Shown here: positions 1 through 6,737 of the stretch, one piece after another
Layout: the number at the start of each line of letters is the position of its first letter
Numbering within the stretch: the first letter of the stretch is position 1
Source: Rhodospirillaceae bacterium
Lineage (GTDB): Bacteria > Pseudomonadota > Alphaproteobacteria > UBA8366
DNA: 9,952 nucleotides
Reading direction: 5' to 3'
Assembly (NCBI GenBank): GCA_002722095.1
Contig: PBKG01000004.1
Location: forward strand, 116,352 to 126,303
The notes under the pieces: model-generated
Told to the model about the DNA's origin: nothing
Seen by the model: only the letters and a program-made list of their open reading frames with translations
Databases searched by the model: none
Translations under genes and position numbers: made by a program

Positions 1-1
1 C

Positions 2-1336
2 CTTGGCAGCGTGTTGTTATTGGAAGACAGGATCGAAGATGCAATCGGCGCGTTCCGCCGCGCGTCCTTGCTTGATAAGAAGAATTCGGAAGCGGTGAAC
101 AATCTTGCTGCCGCCTATTCGAAACTAGAACGCTACGAAGACGCGGAATCCGCCTACCGCGCCGCATTGGCTTTGAAACCCTTCTATCCGCAAGCCCATT
201 GCAATCTTGGTGGCACGCTCGTTCAACTCGGGCGGTTCGAAGAGGCGCGCAACAGTTTCATTACCGCCATCGCCATGAACAATCGCTACGGCGAGCCCTA
301 TCAAACATTGGCTTACAATCACAAATTCGACCGAGAGGACGGTATCGGCAAAATGTTGGTTCGTGCCGAAGGTGAAATCGAAGAGTTCCCACCTTTCGAC
401 CGTATTTTCGTGCACTTCGCGCTCGGCAAATATTACAACGACCTGAAGCAACCCGACGCCGCCTTCAAGCACCTTTCGCAAGCCTGCACCCGCAAACGTC
501 AAACACTGGAATTCGATATCGAAAAGGCCGAAGCGCGCATGGGTGAAATCGCCGATGCGTATCCGGCTGGAGATTGGTCCGATGTAAGCGATGTCGGCCA
601 TGACAGCAAAACGCCGATTTTCATCGTCGGCATGCCGAGGTCTGGCACCACCTTGATCGAACAAATTCTCGCAAGCCACCCAGACGTTCATGGTGCCGGA
701 GAAATCACCACCCTTTCCAAAGTCCGCAAACACAAGGAAGAGATCTGGTTTCCCGACCTGAACGACAAGGCGGATCGCGCCGATTTACGGGAAAGCGGCG
801 AAGAGTATGTCACCGCCGTCCAATCGCGCGCACCGGAAGCGTCGCGAATAACCGACAAGATGCCCCATAACTTCCGCTATCTCGGGCTTCTGCATTTGAT
901 GCTGCCCAAGGCGAAGATCATTCATTGCGTGCGTCATCCGGTAGACACCTGCCTTTCCTGTTTCCAGCAGCACTTCGCCGAAGGCCAAGCCTGGTGTTAC
1001 GACCTGGCGGAGCTCGGACGTTACTACGTGGCCTATCACAAGCTGATGGATCACTGGCGTCGTGTGCTACCGGCAGGCCGAATTCTCGACGTCAACTACG
1101 AAAGCGTGGTCGCCGACCTGGATCCCCAAGCGCGCCGGCTAGTCGACCATTGCGGCCTCGATTGGGACGACTCTTGCCTTGCCTTTTACGAAAACAAACG
1201 CGCGGTCCGGACCGCCAGCCAAGCGCAGGTGCGCGAACCGATCTACGACCGGTCGGTCGGGCGCTGGAAACCTTACGAGAAACATTTAGGACCTTTGTTG
1301 GGCGCGCTCAGTCCTGTCCTCGAGGAAGCGTCATAA
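2..1336 (+). CDS. TPR-repeat sulfotransferase, 5' end outside window
   Basis: Fusion of N-terminal tetratricopeptide repeats with a C-terminal PAPS-dependent sulfotransferase domain (Sulfotransfer_3-like), expected to move sulfate from PAPS to an unknown acceptor. Residues are numbered from the GTG at 11. TPR-like units lie at about 1-25 (partial), 26-59 and 60-93, with a looser one at 131-164. The 5'-phosphosulfate loop is IFIVGMPRSGTT (203-214). The 3'-phosphate-binding region is IIHCVRHPVDT (303-313), followed by NYESVVADL (362-370) and the late SVGRWKPY (415-422) typical of this family. The frame is open to the left edge, and codons 2-10 (LGS) complete a TPR helix, so GTG at 11 is unlikely to be the real start. 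No signal peptide is visible in the part present. The gene converges on DUF1489 with a 6-base overlap of their ends. Domain assignment is firm; the substrate is unknown. Confidence 0.88.
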   Translation, partial: LGSVLLLEDRIEDAIGAFRRASLLDKKNSEAVNNLAAAYSKLERYEDAESAYRAALALKPFYPQAHCNLGGTLVQLGRFEEARNSFITAIAMNNRYGEPYQTLAYNHKFDREDGIGKMLVRAEGEIEEFPPFDRIFVHFALGKYYNDLKQPDAAFKHLSQACTRKRQTLEFDIEKAEARMGEIADAYPAGDWSDVSDVGHDSKTPIFIVGMPRSGTTLIEQILASHPDVHGAGEITTLSKVRKHKEEIWFPDLNDKADRADLRESGEEYVTAVQSRAPEASRITDKMPHNFRYLGLLHLMLPKAKIIHCVRHPVDTCLSCFQQHFAEGQAWCYDLAELGRYYVAYHKLMDHWRRVLPAGRILDVNYESVVADLDPQARRLVDHCGLDWDDSCLAFYENKRAVRTASQAQVREPIYDRSVGRWKPYEKHLGPLLGALSPVLEEAS

Positions 1337-1762
1337 AAGGCCCAGCTCGCGCAGTTCCCGCGCCATTTCCGGTGGCATATCGCCGGATTGATCGTCGTCG
1401 GCCAAATCCGGTGGCGCGTCTTTGGCGTCCAAGTATCGCCAGCCCTGAAACGCCCGGTGCGGCCACGCGGCAGTGGAAACGATTTCCCGGTCGAGCAGCA
1501 ACAGACACTGCCGCTTACCGTTCTCATCCATGTAGTGGTCATACCCAATAAGGCGTTGGCGGGCGCGGATCGTGCCTGCGATCACCCAATAGAGCGACCC
1601 GCCATCTAGCAATTCGTCCATACGCCGGGGCGTGTTGCGGGTCCGGTGCCATAGCCGGCCTTCTCCGTGGCGGGCATCTTTAAGTCGGTCCGACTGCACC
1701 TGCTTCAAATGCTCAATGTCGCGAATGCCGACGCAGAGTTTGATGACGTGCAACTCACCCAT
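1331..1762 (-). CDS. DUF1489 family protein
   Basis: Small 143-residue protein that I recognise as DUF1489 (COG5458), a family of about 140 residues found in Alphaproteobacteria with no established function. The typical opening LHVIKLCVGI is at residues 4-13. Other recognisable blocks are SLYWVIAGTIRARQRLIGYD (56-75) and LLLLDREIV (87-95), followed by FQGWRYL. There is no signal peptide, membrane segment or obvious catalytic motif. Its ATG shares one base with the TGA of the HMG-CoA lyase gene (TGATG at 1764-1760), and an AAAGGA-type ribosome site lies about 11 bases upstream inside that gene, so translation is probably coupled. It is the last gene of the minus-strand run. Its final codons overlap the end of the convergent sulfotransferase gene. 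Family call fairly sure; role unknown. Confidence 0.85.
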   Translation of the reverse strand: MGELHVIKLCVGIRDIEHLKQVQSDRLKDARHGEGRLWHRTRNTPRRMDELLDGGSLYWVIAGTIRARQRLIGYDHYMDENGKRQCLLLLDREIVSTAAWPHRAFQGWRYLDAKDAPPDLADDDQSGDMPPEMARELRELGLL

Positions 1763-2673
1763 CAGGCGGCGCGTCCTTTGCGGCCAAGTGCTGCGGCAAC
1801 TTTGGAGACAGGCGGACGGCCGAGATGTTCACTGATGAACTGGCCAACGGCGAGAAGTTTCTCGAAATCGATGCCGGTCTCGATACCCATGCCATTCAAC
1901 ATGTAAATCACATCCTCGGTCGCCACGTTACCACTGGCACCTTTGGCGTAGGGACAGCCGCCAAGGCCCGCGACCGAACTATCCACCACCGCAACACCCA
2001 TTTCGAGGCAGGCGAGGATATTCGCCAGTGCCTGACCGTAGGTGTCGTGAAAATGGATCGCGATTTTTTCCAGGGAAACCTTCTTCAGGGTCGCCTCGAC
2101 CATCGCTTGTGCCTTTAACGGCGTGCCGGTGCCAATCGTATCGCTTAGCGAGATCTCGTAGCACCCCATCTCATCCAAAATGGCGGCCACATCGGCTACA
2201 GCTTCCGCCGCGACCTCGCCCTCGTAGGGACAACCCAGGCCACAGGAAATATAGCCACGTACCGGAATGCCCGCTTCTATTGCGGCCGTCGCCACCGGCT
2301 GAAACCGCTCCAGACTCTCGGCAATCGAGCAATTGATGTTTTTCTGCGAAAAACTTTCGGTCGCAGCGCCGAAGATCGCCACCTCATCCGCCTTCGCCGC
2401 CACCGCCCCGTCGAAACCCTTCATGTTGGGCGTTAGTACTGAATATGTCACATCGGAACGTCTCGGCACGCGAGCCAATACATCTGCCGTATCGGCCATT
2501 TGCGGAATCCATTTCGGCGAAACGAAACTGCCCGCTTCCATTATGCTCACGCCGGCCTCGCCGAGACGCTCGATCAACTCTACCTTGACCTCGAGGGGCA
2601 CGATCTCTGCTTCGTTCTGCAGACCGTCGCGCGGACCCACTTCGACGATTTTGACTTTTTTAGGAAACGCCAT
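1762..2673 (-). CDS. liuE: hydroxymethylglutaryl-CoA lyase
   Basis: Cytosolic HMG-CoA lyase (also named mvaB or yngG), 303 residues, the usual length. It splits 3-hydroxy-3-methylglutaryl-CoA into acetoacetate and acetyl-CoA, the last step of leucine degradation, using a divalent metal in a TIM barrel. Signature residues are present: [11 protein letters not shown] (11-21) with the catalytic Arg15 and metal ligand Asp16; [12 protein letters not shown] (207-218) with metal ligands His207 and His209; and [19 protein letters not shown] (236-254) with active-site Cys240. Met1 is chosen because the family starts a few residues before this first motif. A GCGAGG ribosome site lies about 10 bases upstream. 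It follows the third crotonase gene by 30 bases and overlaps DUF1489 by one base. All key residues are intact, so it should be active. Confidence 0.96.
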   Translation of the reverse strand: MAFPKKVKIVEVGPRDGLQNEAEIVPLEVKVELIERLGEAGVSIMEAGSFVSPKWIPQMADTADVLARVPRRSDVTYSVLTPNMKGFDGAVAAKADEVAIFGAATESFSQKNINCSIAESLERFQPVATAAIEAGIPVRGYISCGLGCPYEGEVAAEAVADVAAILDEMGCYEISLSDTIGTGTPLKAQAMVEATLKKVSLEKIAIHFHDTYGQALANILACLEMGVAVVDSSVAGLGGCPYAKGASGNVATEDVIYMLNGMGIETGIDFEKLLAVGQFISEHLGRPPVSKVAAALGRKGRAA

Positions 2674-2703
2674 CGGTTTTCTGCCTCGCCCCTACACTAA
2701 CCC
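2674..2703 (-). promoter_or_regulatory. ribosome-binding site region of HMG-CoA lyase gene
   Basis: This 30-base gap separates the TAA of the third crotonase gene from the ATG of the HMG-CoA lyase gene. It contains GGCGAGG (about 2690-2684), a reasonable Shine-Dalgarno match about 10 bases before the start. I see no promoter or hairpin in it, so the gene is probably read from the upstream transcript. Confidence 0.45.
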
Positions 2704-3489
2704 TTATGGCGCCCAAGCGGGCTTCCGTTTTTCAACGAACGAAGCGGCCCCTTCTCGTGCACTTTCCATGGCCCGACCTTTGGCGAACGCGTCTATCGAT
2801 GCGTCGATTGTAGCGTCATCGAAGGCGGGATAGCTCAAATAGTTCATGGCCACCTTCGTTTCTGCGACGCCGCCCGGTCCGTTATGGAGCAAACCGTCGA
2901 TCATCGTTTCAAGGGCACTGTCCAAATCACCTTCATCCACAACTTGGTCGATGAGCCCGATCGATAGTGCTTTTTCCGCCGACATTACTTCCGACGTCAA
3001 ACACCATCGCCGTGCCTGACGGGTACCGATGCGAGGCAGCAGATAGGGCATCATGATCGAAGCCGTAAAGCCGAATTTGCCTTCGGTCACAGCGAATTTC
3101 GCACTGTTTTCGGCAATCACGATATCGGACGCGGCAACGATACCAATTCCCCCGCCATAGGCACCCCCTTGCACCTTAGCGATTACCGGCGCCTGCAAAT
3201 CGCGCAAGCGCCTCGACATGGCCGCATAGTTTTCGGCGTCGGCCAGGTTGTCCTCCCAAGGCTCCGCACCCTTATCGCGAAGATAGGTTACGTCGGCTCC
3301 GGCGCAGAAAATTTTACCCACACCCTGCAGCACAAGAGCCCGTAGCCCGTTTGTAGACTCTAGTTTAGCCATCGCATCATTGAATGCGGCCACTTGCGCT
3401 TGATCGAACGCATTCAGCGCGCTTTGGCGATCAATGGTCAGCGTCGCGATACCGCGTGTGTCAGTTTCGACGGAAATGATTTCAGCCAT
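2704..3489 (-). CDS. enoyl-CoA hydratase/isomerase family protein (third tandem crotonase)
   Basis: Crotonase-fold protein of 261 residues. The frame extends upstream to 3636, but ATG at 3489 is preferred: MAEIISVETDTRGIATLTID aligns with the paralogues' N-termini, a GGAAGGGG stretch lies just upstream, and this leaves only an 8-base overlap with the preceding gene. The oxyanion-hole motif is CAGADV (62-67), followed by GGAYGGGIGI (108-117) with glycine where classical crotonases carry their first catalytic Glu. The second Glu is kept as Glu136 in FAVTEGKFG. The usual NRPxxxNA block reads DRQSALNAF (20-28), so the conserved Asn-Arg-Pro is altered. The C-terminal FVEKRKPAWAP is family-like. 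Closest in the window to its immediate upstream neighbour. Probably a CoA-thioester hydratase or isomerase related to LiuC; exact reaction not assignable. Confidence 0.87.
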   Translation of the reverse strand: MAEIISVETDTRGIATLTIDRQSALNAFDQAQVAAFNDAMAKLESTNGLRALVLQGVGKIFCAGADVTYLRDKGAEPWEDNLADAENYAAMSRRLRDLQAPVIAKVQGGAYGGGIGIVAASDIVIAENSAKFAVTEGKFGFTASIMMPYLLPRIGTRQARRWCLTSEVMSAEKALSIGLIDQVVDEGDLDSALETMIDGLLHNGPGGVAETKVAMNYLSYPAFDDATIDASIDAFAKGRAMESAREGAASFVEKRKPAWAP

Positions 3490-4288
3490 CTTCCGCCCCT
3501 TCCGGATACCAAGCCGGCTTCCGCCGCTCGAGAAAACTCGCGAGCCCTTCGGGTGCTTCCGGCTTTTGCCGCTGCAACGCATTTTGATCGATGATCCAAT
3601 CCGCGGTATCCCGGTCGAGTGAAATACCGGTGACATCGAAGATCAGCTGCTTGGTTGCTTTCAATGCATTCGGGCCCGCTTTAAGAAGCAGTTCGAAAAC
3701 AGGCGCTGCCGCTGCATCCAGCTCACCAACCGGGCATGTCTGATGGATCAAACCGATTTCCAAAGCACGGGCCGCGCTAAAACGCTCGGTGGTCAGCGCG
3801 TAGCGACGGGTTTGTTGCAACCCTATAGCCGCCACGAGTTGCGGTAATATCGGGCCGCCGACCAAGCCCCAGCGCGCTTCAGTAATGGCGAATTCAGCGC
3901 TTTCTTCGGCAATGGCGATATCCGCCGCCGCGACGATCCCCATACCACCTCCAAAACAGCCGCCCTGTACCAACGCGACAATGGGTTTGGCGCATTCGTT
4001 GAGCGTTTTCATGGTGTTCGTCGTCAACGCCGAAACCACACGGTTCTCTTCGGGACTGAGCGACGCATTCGCTTTCAACCAATTGATGTCGGCGCCGGCC
4101 TGGAAGTGGATACCGTTGCCCCGCATCCGAATAAGCCGTACGCCGTCATCCTTTTCGAAATTCGTGACAGCGTTCGCCAACCCCTCCAGCAGTTCCGCGT
4201 TATAGGCGTTGCGGACTTCGGGCCGATTGATCGTAATCGTGCCGATGCCGCGCGCATCCGTGTCGAGAAGCACCATCTCTTCCGCCAT
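3482..4288 (-). CDS. enoyl-CoA hydratase/isomerase family protein (second tandem crotonase)
   Basis: Crotonase-fold protein of 268 residues. The core NRPEVRNAYN (21-30) is canonical. QAGADINW (63-70) carries the oxyanion-hole backbone. GGCFGGGMGI (109-118) has glycine in place of the first classical Glu, and Glu137 in FAITEARWG is the remaining likely acid/base. The following stretch, GLVGGPILPQL (141-151), differs from the LiuC pattern GLIPAVISPY of its upstream neighbour, so substrate may differ. The C-terminus has SFLERRKPAWYP. ATG at 4288 forms TAATG with the preceding stop (one-base overlap), and a strong GAGGAG ribosome site (4302-4297) lies 8 bases upstream. Its 3' end overlaps the third crotonase gene by 8 bases. 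Likely acts on a branched acyl-CoA in the leucine pathway or a related acid; this is inference from context. Confidence 0.88.
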   Translation of the reverse strand: MAEEMVLLDTDARGIGTITINRPEVRNAYNAELLEGLANAVTNFEKDDGVRLIRMRGNGIHFQAGADINWLKANASLSPEENRVVSALTTNTMKTLNECAKPIVALVQGGCFGGGMGIVAAADIAIAEESAEFAITEARWGLVGGPILPQLVAAIGLQQTRRYALTTERFSAARALEIGLIHQTCPVGELDAAAAPVFELLLKAGPNALKATKQLIFDVTGISLDRDTADWIIDQNALQRQKPEAPEGLASFLERRKPAWYPEGAEDG

Positions 4289-5082
4289 TAGGCTTGCTCC
4301 TCGATCCAGTTTGGCGACCGCTTGTCGAAAAAGGCGCCGATGCCTTCCTGCGCTTCGTCGGTCGCCCGGATGTTCGCGATCCGCCGGCCAGTATCTAGGC
4401 GGAGATCATCGGTAACCCGCGAACCAAGATCGCGAATTAGACGTTTACAGGCGCGGTTTGCTTCTGGCGCATTTCCAAGAATAGATTGCACGACTTTATC
4501 AACCGTCGGATCTAAATCCTCCGGCTCAACTGCCTCATGCAATAGCCCAATACGCTTGGCCTCTTCGGCGTCGAACAGCTCCGCCGTATGGAAAAAACGC
4601 CTTGCCTCGCCGGGACCGATGGCCTGGGTCAAATAAGGGCTGATTACGGCAGGGATAAGTCCGAGTTTCACCTCGGTTACCGAAAACTTCGCCGCTTTCA
4701 CGCCGATTGAAATGTCACAGCAAACCACGAGGCCCAAACCGCCGGCGAATGCAGATCCCTGCACGCGGGCAACAGTCGGCATGGGCATGGTATCTAGCCG
4801 ATGAAAGAGGCCCGCCAACTTACCCGCATCCGCTTCGTTTTCCTCGGTGGAATTGTTTACAGCTGCCTTCATCCAATTTAAGTCCGCACCGGCAGAAAAG
4901 CTTTTGCCTTCACTCTTGAGCAGCATCACCCGCACGGTGTCGTCCGCCGCAACCTCCTCGAAGCAATCGGTCAATTGCGCGATGACCACATCATTGAACG
5001 CGTTGTGAACATCGGGCCGGTTGAGAGTAACGGTCGCGACGCCGGTCTCGTCGCGATCGAGTAGGATCATCTGATCGCTCAT
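4288..5082 (-). CDS. liuC: methylglutaconyl-CoA hydratase (first tandem crotonase)
   Basis: Crotonase-family enzyme of 264 residues, most likely hydrating 3-methylglutaconyl-CoA to HMG-CoA, the step between methylcrotonyl-CoA carboxylase and HMG-CoA lyase. Visible motifs are NRPDVHNAFN (21-30), SAGADLNWMK (63-72, oxyanion hole) and AFAGGLGLVVCCD (111-123). The last has glycine at the first classical Glu position, as I recall for bacterial LiuC. Catalytic Glu137 lies in FSVTEVKLGLIPAVISPYL (133-151), which closely resembles LiuC proteins. ATG at 5082 starts two bases after the carboxylase stop, and AGGA (5093-5090) sits inside the last codons of the carboxylase gene, pointing to coupled translation. 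Of the three crotonases here it fits the hydratase role best by sequence and by position next to the carboxylase. A broader enoyl-CoA hydratase role cannot be excluded. Confidence 0.9.
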   Translation of the reverse strand: MSDQMILLDRDETGVATVTLNRPDVHNAFNDVVIAQLTDCFEEVAADDTVRVMLLKSEGKSFSAGADLNWMKAAVNNSTEENEADAGKLAGLFHRLDTMPMPTVARVQGSAFAGGLGLVVCCDISIGVKAAKFSVTEVKLGLIPAVISPYLTQAIGPGEARRFFHTAELFDAEEAKRIGLLHEAVEPEDLDPTVDKVVQSILGNAPEANRACKRLIRDLGSRVTDDLRLDTGRRIANIRATDEAQEGIGAFFDKRSPNWIEEQA

Positions 5083-5084
5083 TG

Positions 5085-6671
5085 TTACATCCTGAAAACG
5101 CCGAACTTAGTATCGGCTATCGGCGCGTTGAGCGCGATTTCGATGCCCCGAGCCAGAATTTGCCGCGTGTCGGCTGGATCGATCACCCCATCATCCCATA
5201 GTCGGGCGCTGCCATAGTTGGGACGACCTTCTTCGTCATAACTCGCTCGAATGCGTTCCTTGAACGTCTCTTCATCTTCTTCCGCACCATCGCGCCGGAC
5301 TGACGCCAATACGTCTGCTGCCTGCTCACCCCCCATCACCGAAATGCGCGCGTTAGGCCAACTCCAAAGGAATCGTGGATCGTATGCGCGGCCACACATT
5401 CCGTAGTTACCCGCACCGAACGAGCCTCCGATGATAACCGTGAATTTGGGCACCTCAGCGCAAGAAACCGCGGTCACCAATTTTGCACCGTCCTTTGCGA
5501 TTCCGCCGGTCTCGGCCTTCTCACCCACCATGAAGCCCATGATGTTCTGCAAGAAGATCAGGGGAATTTTCCGTTGGCAGCAAAGTTCGACGAAATGTGC
5601 GCCTTTGACCGCGGATTCCGAGAACAGAATACCGTTATTTGCAACGATACCGACCGGCCACCCCTCGATATGGGCAAAGCCGCAGACCAACGTTCGCCCG
5701 TACCGTTCCTTAAAAGGATCGAATTCGCTGTTATCGACAATTCGAGCAATAACCTCGGTGACATCATACTGGCGACGCAATTGATCGCGCACGACGCCAT
5801 AAATCTCCTCCGGCGCATAGGCGGGTGCCGTCGGCTCTTGCCGGACCACAGACAGATCGACCGGCGGGATGTTCAGACGTGCAACGATGCTTCGGCACCG
5901 CTCCAGCGCATCATCATCGTTCTTTGCCAAATGATCGGCGACGCCGGATACACGGGTATGGACATCGCCGCCGCCAAGCGCTTCCGCCGTCACCTCCTCA
6001 CCGGTGGCCGCTTTTACCAAGGGCGGTCCGGCCAGGAATATCGTGCCCTGGTCCTTGACAATAATTGCCTCATCCGCCATTGCGGGGACATAGGCGCCGC
6101 CGGCCGTGCATGATCCCATCACCACGGCGATTTGCGGGATACCTGCGGCAGACATTGTGGCCTGGTTATAGAAAATGCGGCCGAAATGCTCGCGGTCGGG
6201 AAAGATCTCCGCCTGGTGGGGTAAATTGGCACCACCGGAATCAACAAGATAAATACAGGGCAATCGGTTTTTGGCAGCGACCGCCTGCGCCCGAAGATGC
6301 TTCTTGACCGTAATCGGATAGTAGGTTCCGCCTTTGACCGTCGCGTCATTGGCGACGATGACACAATCGCGTCCACTCACCCGTCCAATACCGGTGACGA
6401 TCCCTGCCGCCGGCACGACATCGTCATACATATCTTCTCCGGCCAATGGAGACAGTTCGAAGAACTCGCTATTCGGATCAATCAACCGTTGGATTCGGTC
6501 ACGAACAAAAAGCTTGCCGCGATCCGTATGACGCTTACGGGATTTGGTATCGCCACCCTCGGCAATCCGCGCATGAACCGCGCGTAACTCCTCGACCAAA
6601 TCCCGCATCGCCTTTTCGTTGGCGCGGAACTCCTTAGCATCGGTTTTGATTTTGCTCTTGATAGCCGGCAT
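5085..6671 (-). CDS. liuB: methylcrotonoyl-CoA carboxylase beta (carboxyltransferase) subunit
   Basis: Carboxyltransferase subunit (also mccB) of biotin-dependent 3-methylcrotonyl-CoA carboxylase; transfers CO2 from carboxybiotin to 3-methylcrotonyl-CoA. The 528 residues are near the usual 530-540. [18 protein letters not shown] (48-65) opens the carboxyltransferase fold. [19 protein letters not shown] (141-159), [15 protein letters not shown] (184-198) and [11 protein letters not shown] (373-383) follow. [20 protein letters not shown] (415-434), [18 protein letters not shown] (438-455) and a terminal [15 protein letters not shown] match MCC beta rather than propionyl- or acetyl-CoA carboxylase. 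The frame runs upstream to a TTG at 6734, but ATG at 6671 fits the family N-terminus and has GGAAG five bases upstream. The partner alpha subunit is not in the window. Geranyl-CoA carboxylase beta is the main alternative; the C-terminus favours MCC. Confidence 0.95.
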   Translation of the reverse strand: MPAIKSKIKTDAKEFRANEKAMRDLVEELRAVHARIAEGGDTKSRKRHTDRGKLFVRDRIQRLIDPNSEFFELSPLAGEDMYDDVVPAAGIVTGIGRVSGRDCVIVANDATVKGGTYYPITVKKHLRAQAVAAKNRLPCIYLVDSGGANLPHQAEIFPDREHFGRIFYNQATMSAAGIPQIAVVMGSCTAGGAYVPAMADEAIIVKDQGTIFLAGPPLVKAATGEEVTAEALGGGDVHTRVSGVADHLAKNDDDALERCRSIVARLNIPPVDLSVVRQEPTAPAYAPEEIYGVVRDQLRRQYDVTEVIARIVDNSEFDPFKERYGRTLVCGFAHIEGWPVGIVANNGILFSESAVKGAHFVELCCQRKIPLIFLQNIMGFMVGEKAETGGIAKDGAKLVTAVSCAEVPKFTVIIGGSFGAGNYGMCGRAYDPRFLWSWPNARISVMGGEQAADVLASVRRDGAEEDEETFKERIRASYDEEGRPNYGSARLWDDGVIDPADTRQILARGIEIALNAPIADTKFGVFRM

Positions 6672-6737
6672 GACAGCTTCCGTTCGATTGCCGGCGGAGA
6701 ATGCAATTTTGCCGTCCCCTCGGCAAGTCGGCAACGC
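6672..6737 (-). promoter_or_regulatory. leader of carboxylase gene with possible sigma-70 promoter
   Basis: This is the longest gap in the minus-strand run, between the TAA of the asparagine synthetase-like gene and the ATG of the carboxylase beta gene. A weak sigma-70-like arrangement is visible: TTGCCG (6734-6729), a 17-base spacer, then CAAAAT (6711-6706), each box matching the consensus at four of six positions. A GGAAG ribosome site is at 6681-6677. The leucine genes may therefore have their own promoter here, separate from the upstream glycosyltransferase and amidotransferase genes. By-eye matching only; a chance match is quite possible. Confidence 0.3.
6688..6734. repeat. four TTGCCG/CGGCAA repeats in direct and inverted order
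   Basis: On the minus strand the leader carries TTGCCG at 6734-6729 and again at 6726-6721, then the complement CGGCAA at 6714-6709 and at 6693-6688. The inner pair forms a perfect 6-base stem with a 6-base loop (6726-6709); the outer pair flanks it. No T-run follows, so a simple intrinsic terminator is unlikely. The inner palindrome covers the spacer of the possible promoter and touches its -10 box, which would suit a repressor operator. I cannot match the word to a known leucine-pathway regulator site. The repeats are certain; the function is inference. Confidence 0.5.

Noticed and set aside
125..733. Open frame of about 200 codons on the minus strand opposite the sulfotransferase
   Set aside because: The opposite strand has unmistakable TPR and PAPS-binding motifs, while this translation resembles nothing I know.
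925..1551. Open frame of 208 codons on the plus strand spanning the end of the sulfotransferase and DUF1489
   Set aside because: Its translation is rich in Arg, Pro and Ser, as expected of out-of-frame GC-rich DNA, and it crosses two supported genes.
3490..3636. Extended N-terminus for the third crotonase, starting at 3636
   Set aside because: The extra 49 residues are encoded within the second crotonase gene, are low in family character, and the ATG at 3489 aligns with the paralogues and has a purine-rich ribosome site.
5574..6113. Open frame of 179 codons on the plus strand inside the carboxylase gene
   Set aside because: It lies wholly antisense to a gene with clear family motifs, and its translation shows no recognisable domain. 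GC-rich coding DNA often leaves such frames open.
6709..6726. Intrinsic terminator after the asparagine synthetase-like gene
   Set aside because: The stem is only six pairs and no run of T follows it on the minus strand, so I treated it as an operator-like repeat instead.
6672..6734. Upstream TTG start for the carboxylase beta subunit
   Set aside because: It would make the repeat-containing leader coding, and the added 21 residues do not resemble the family N-terminus.
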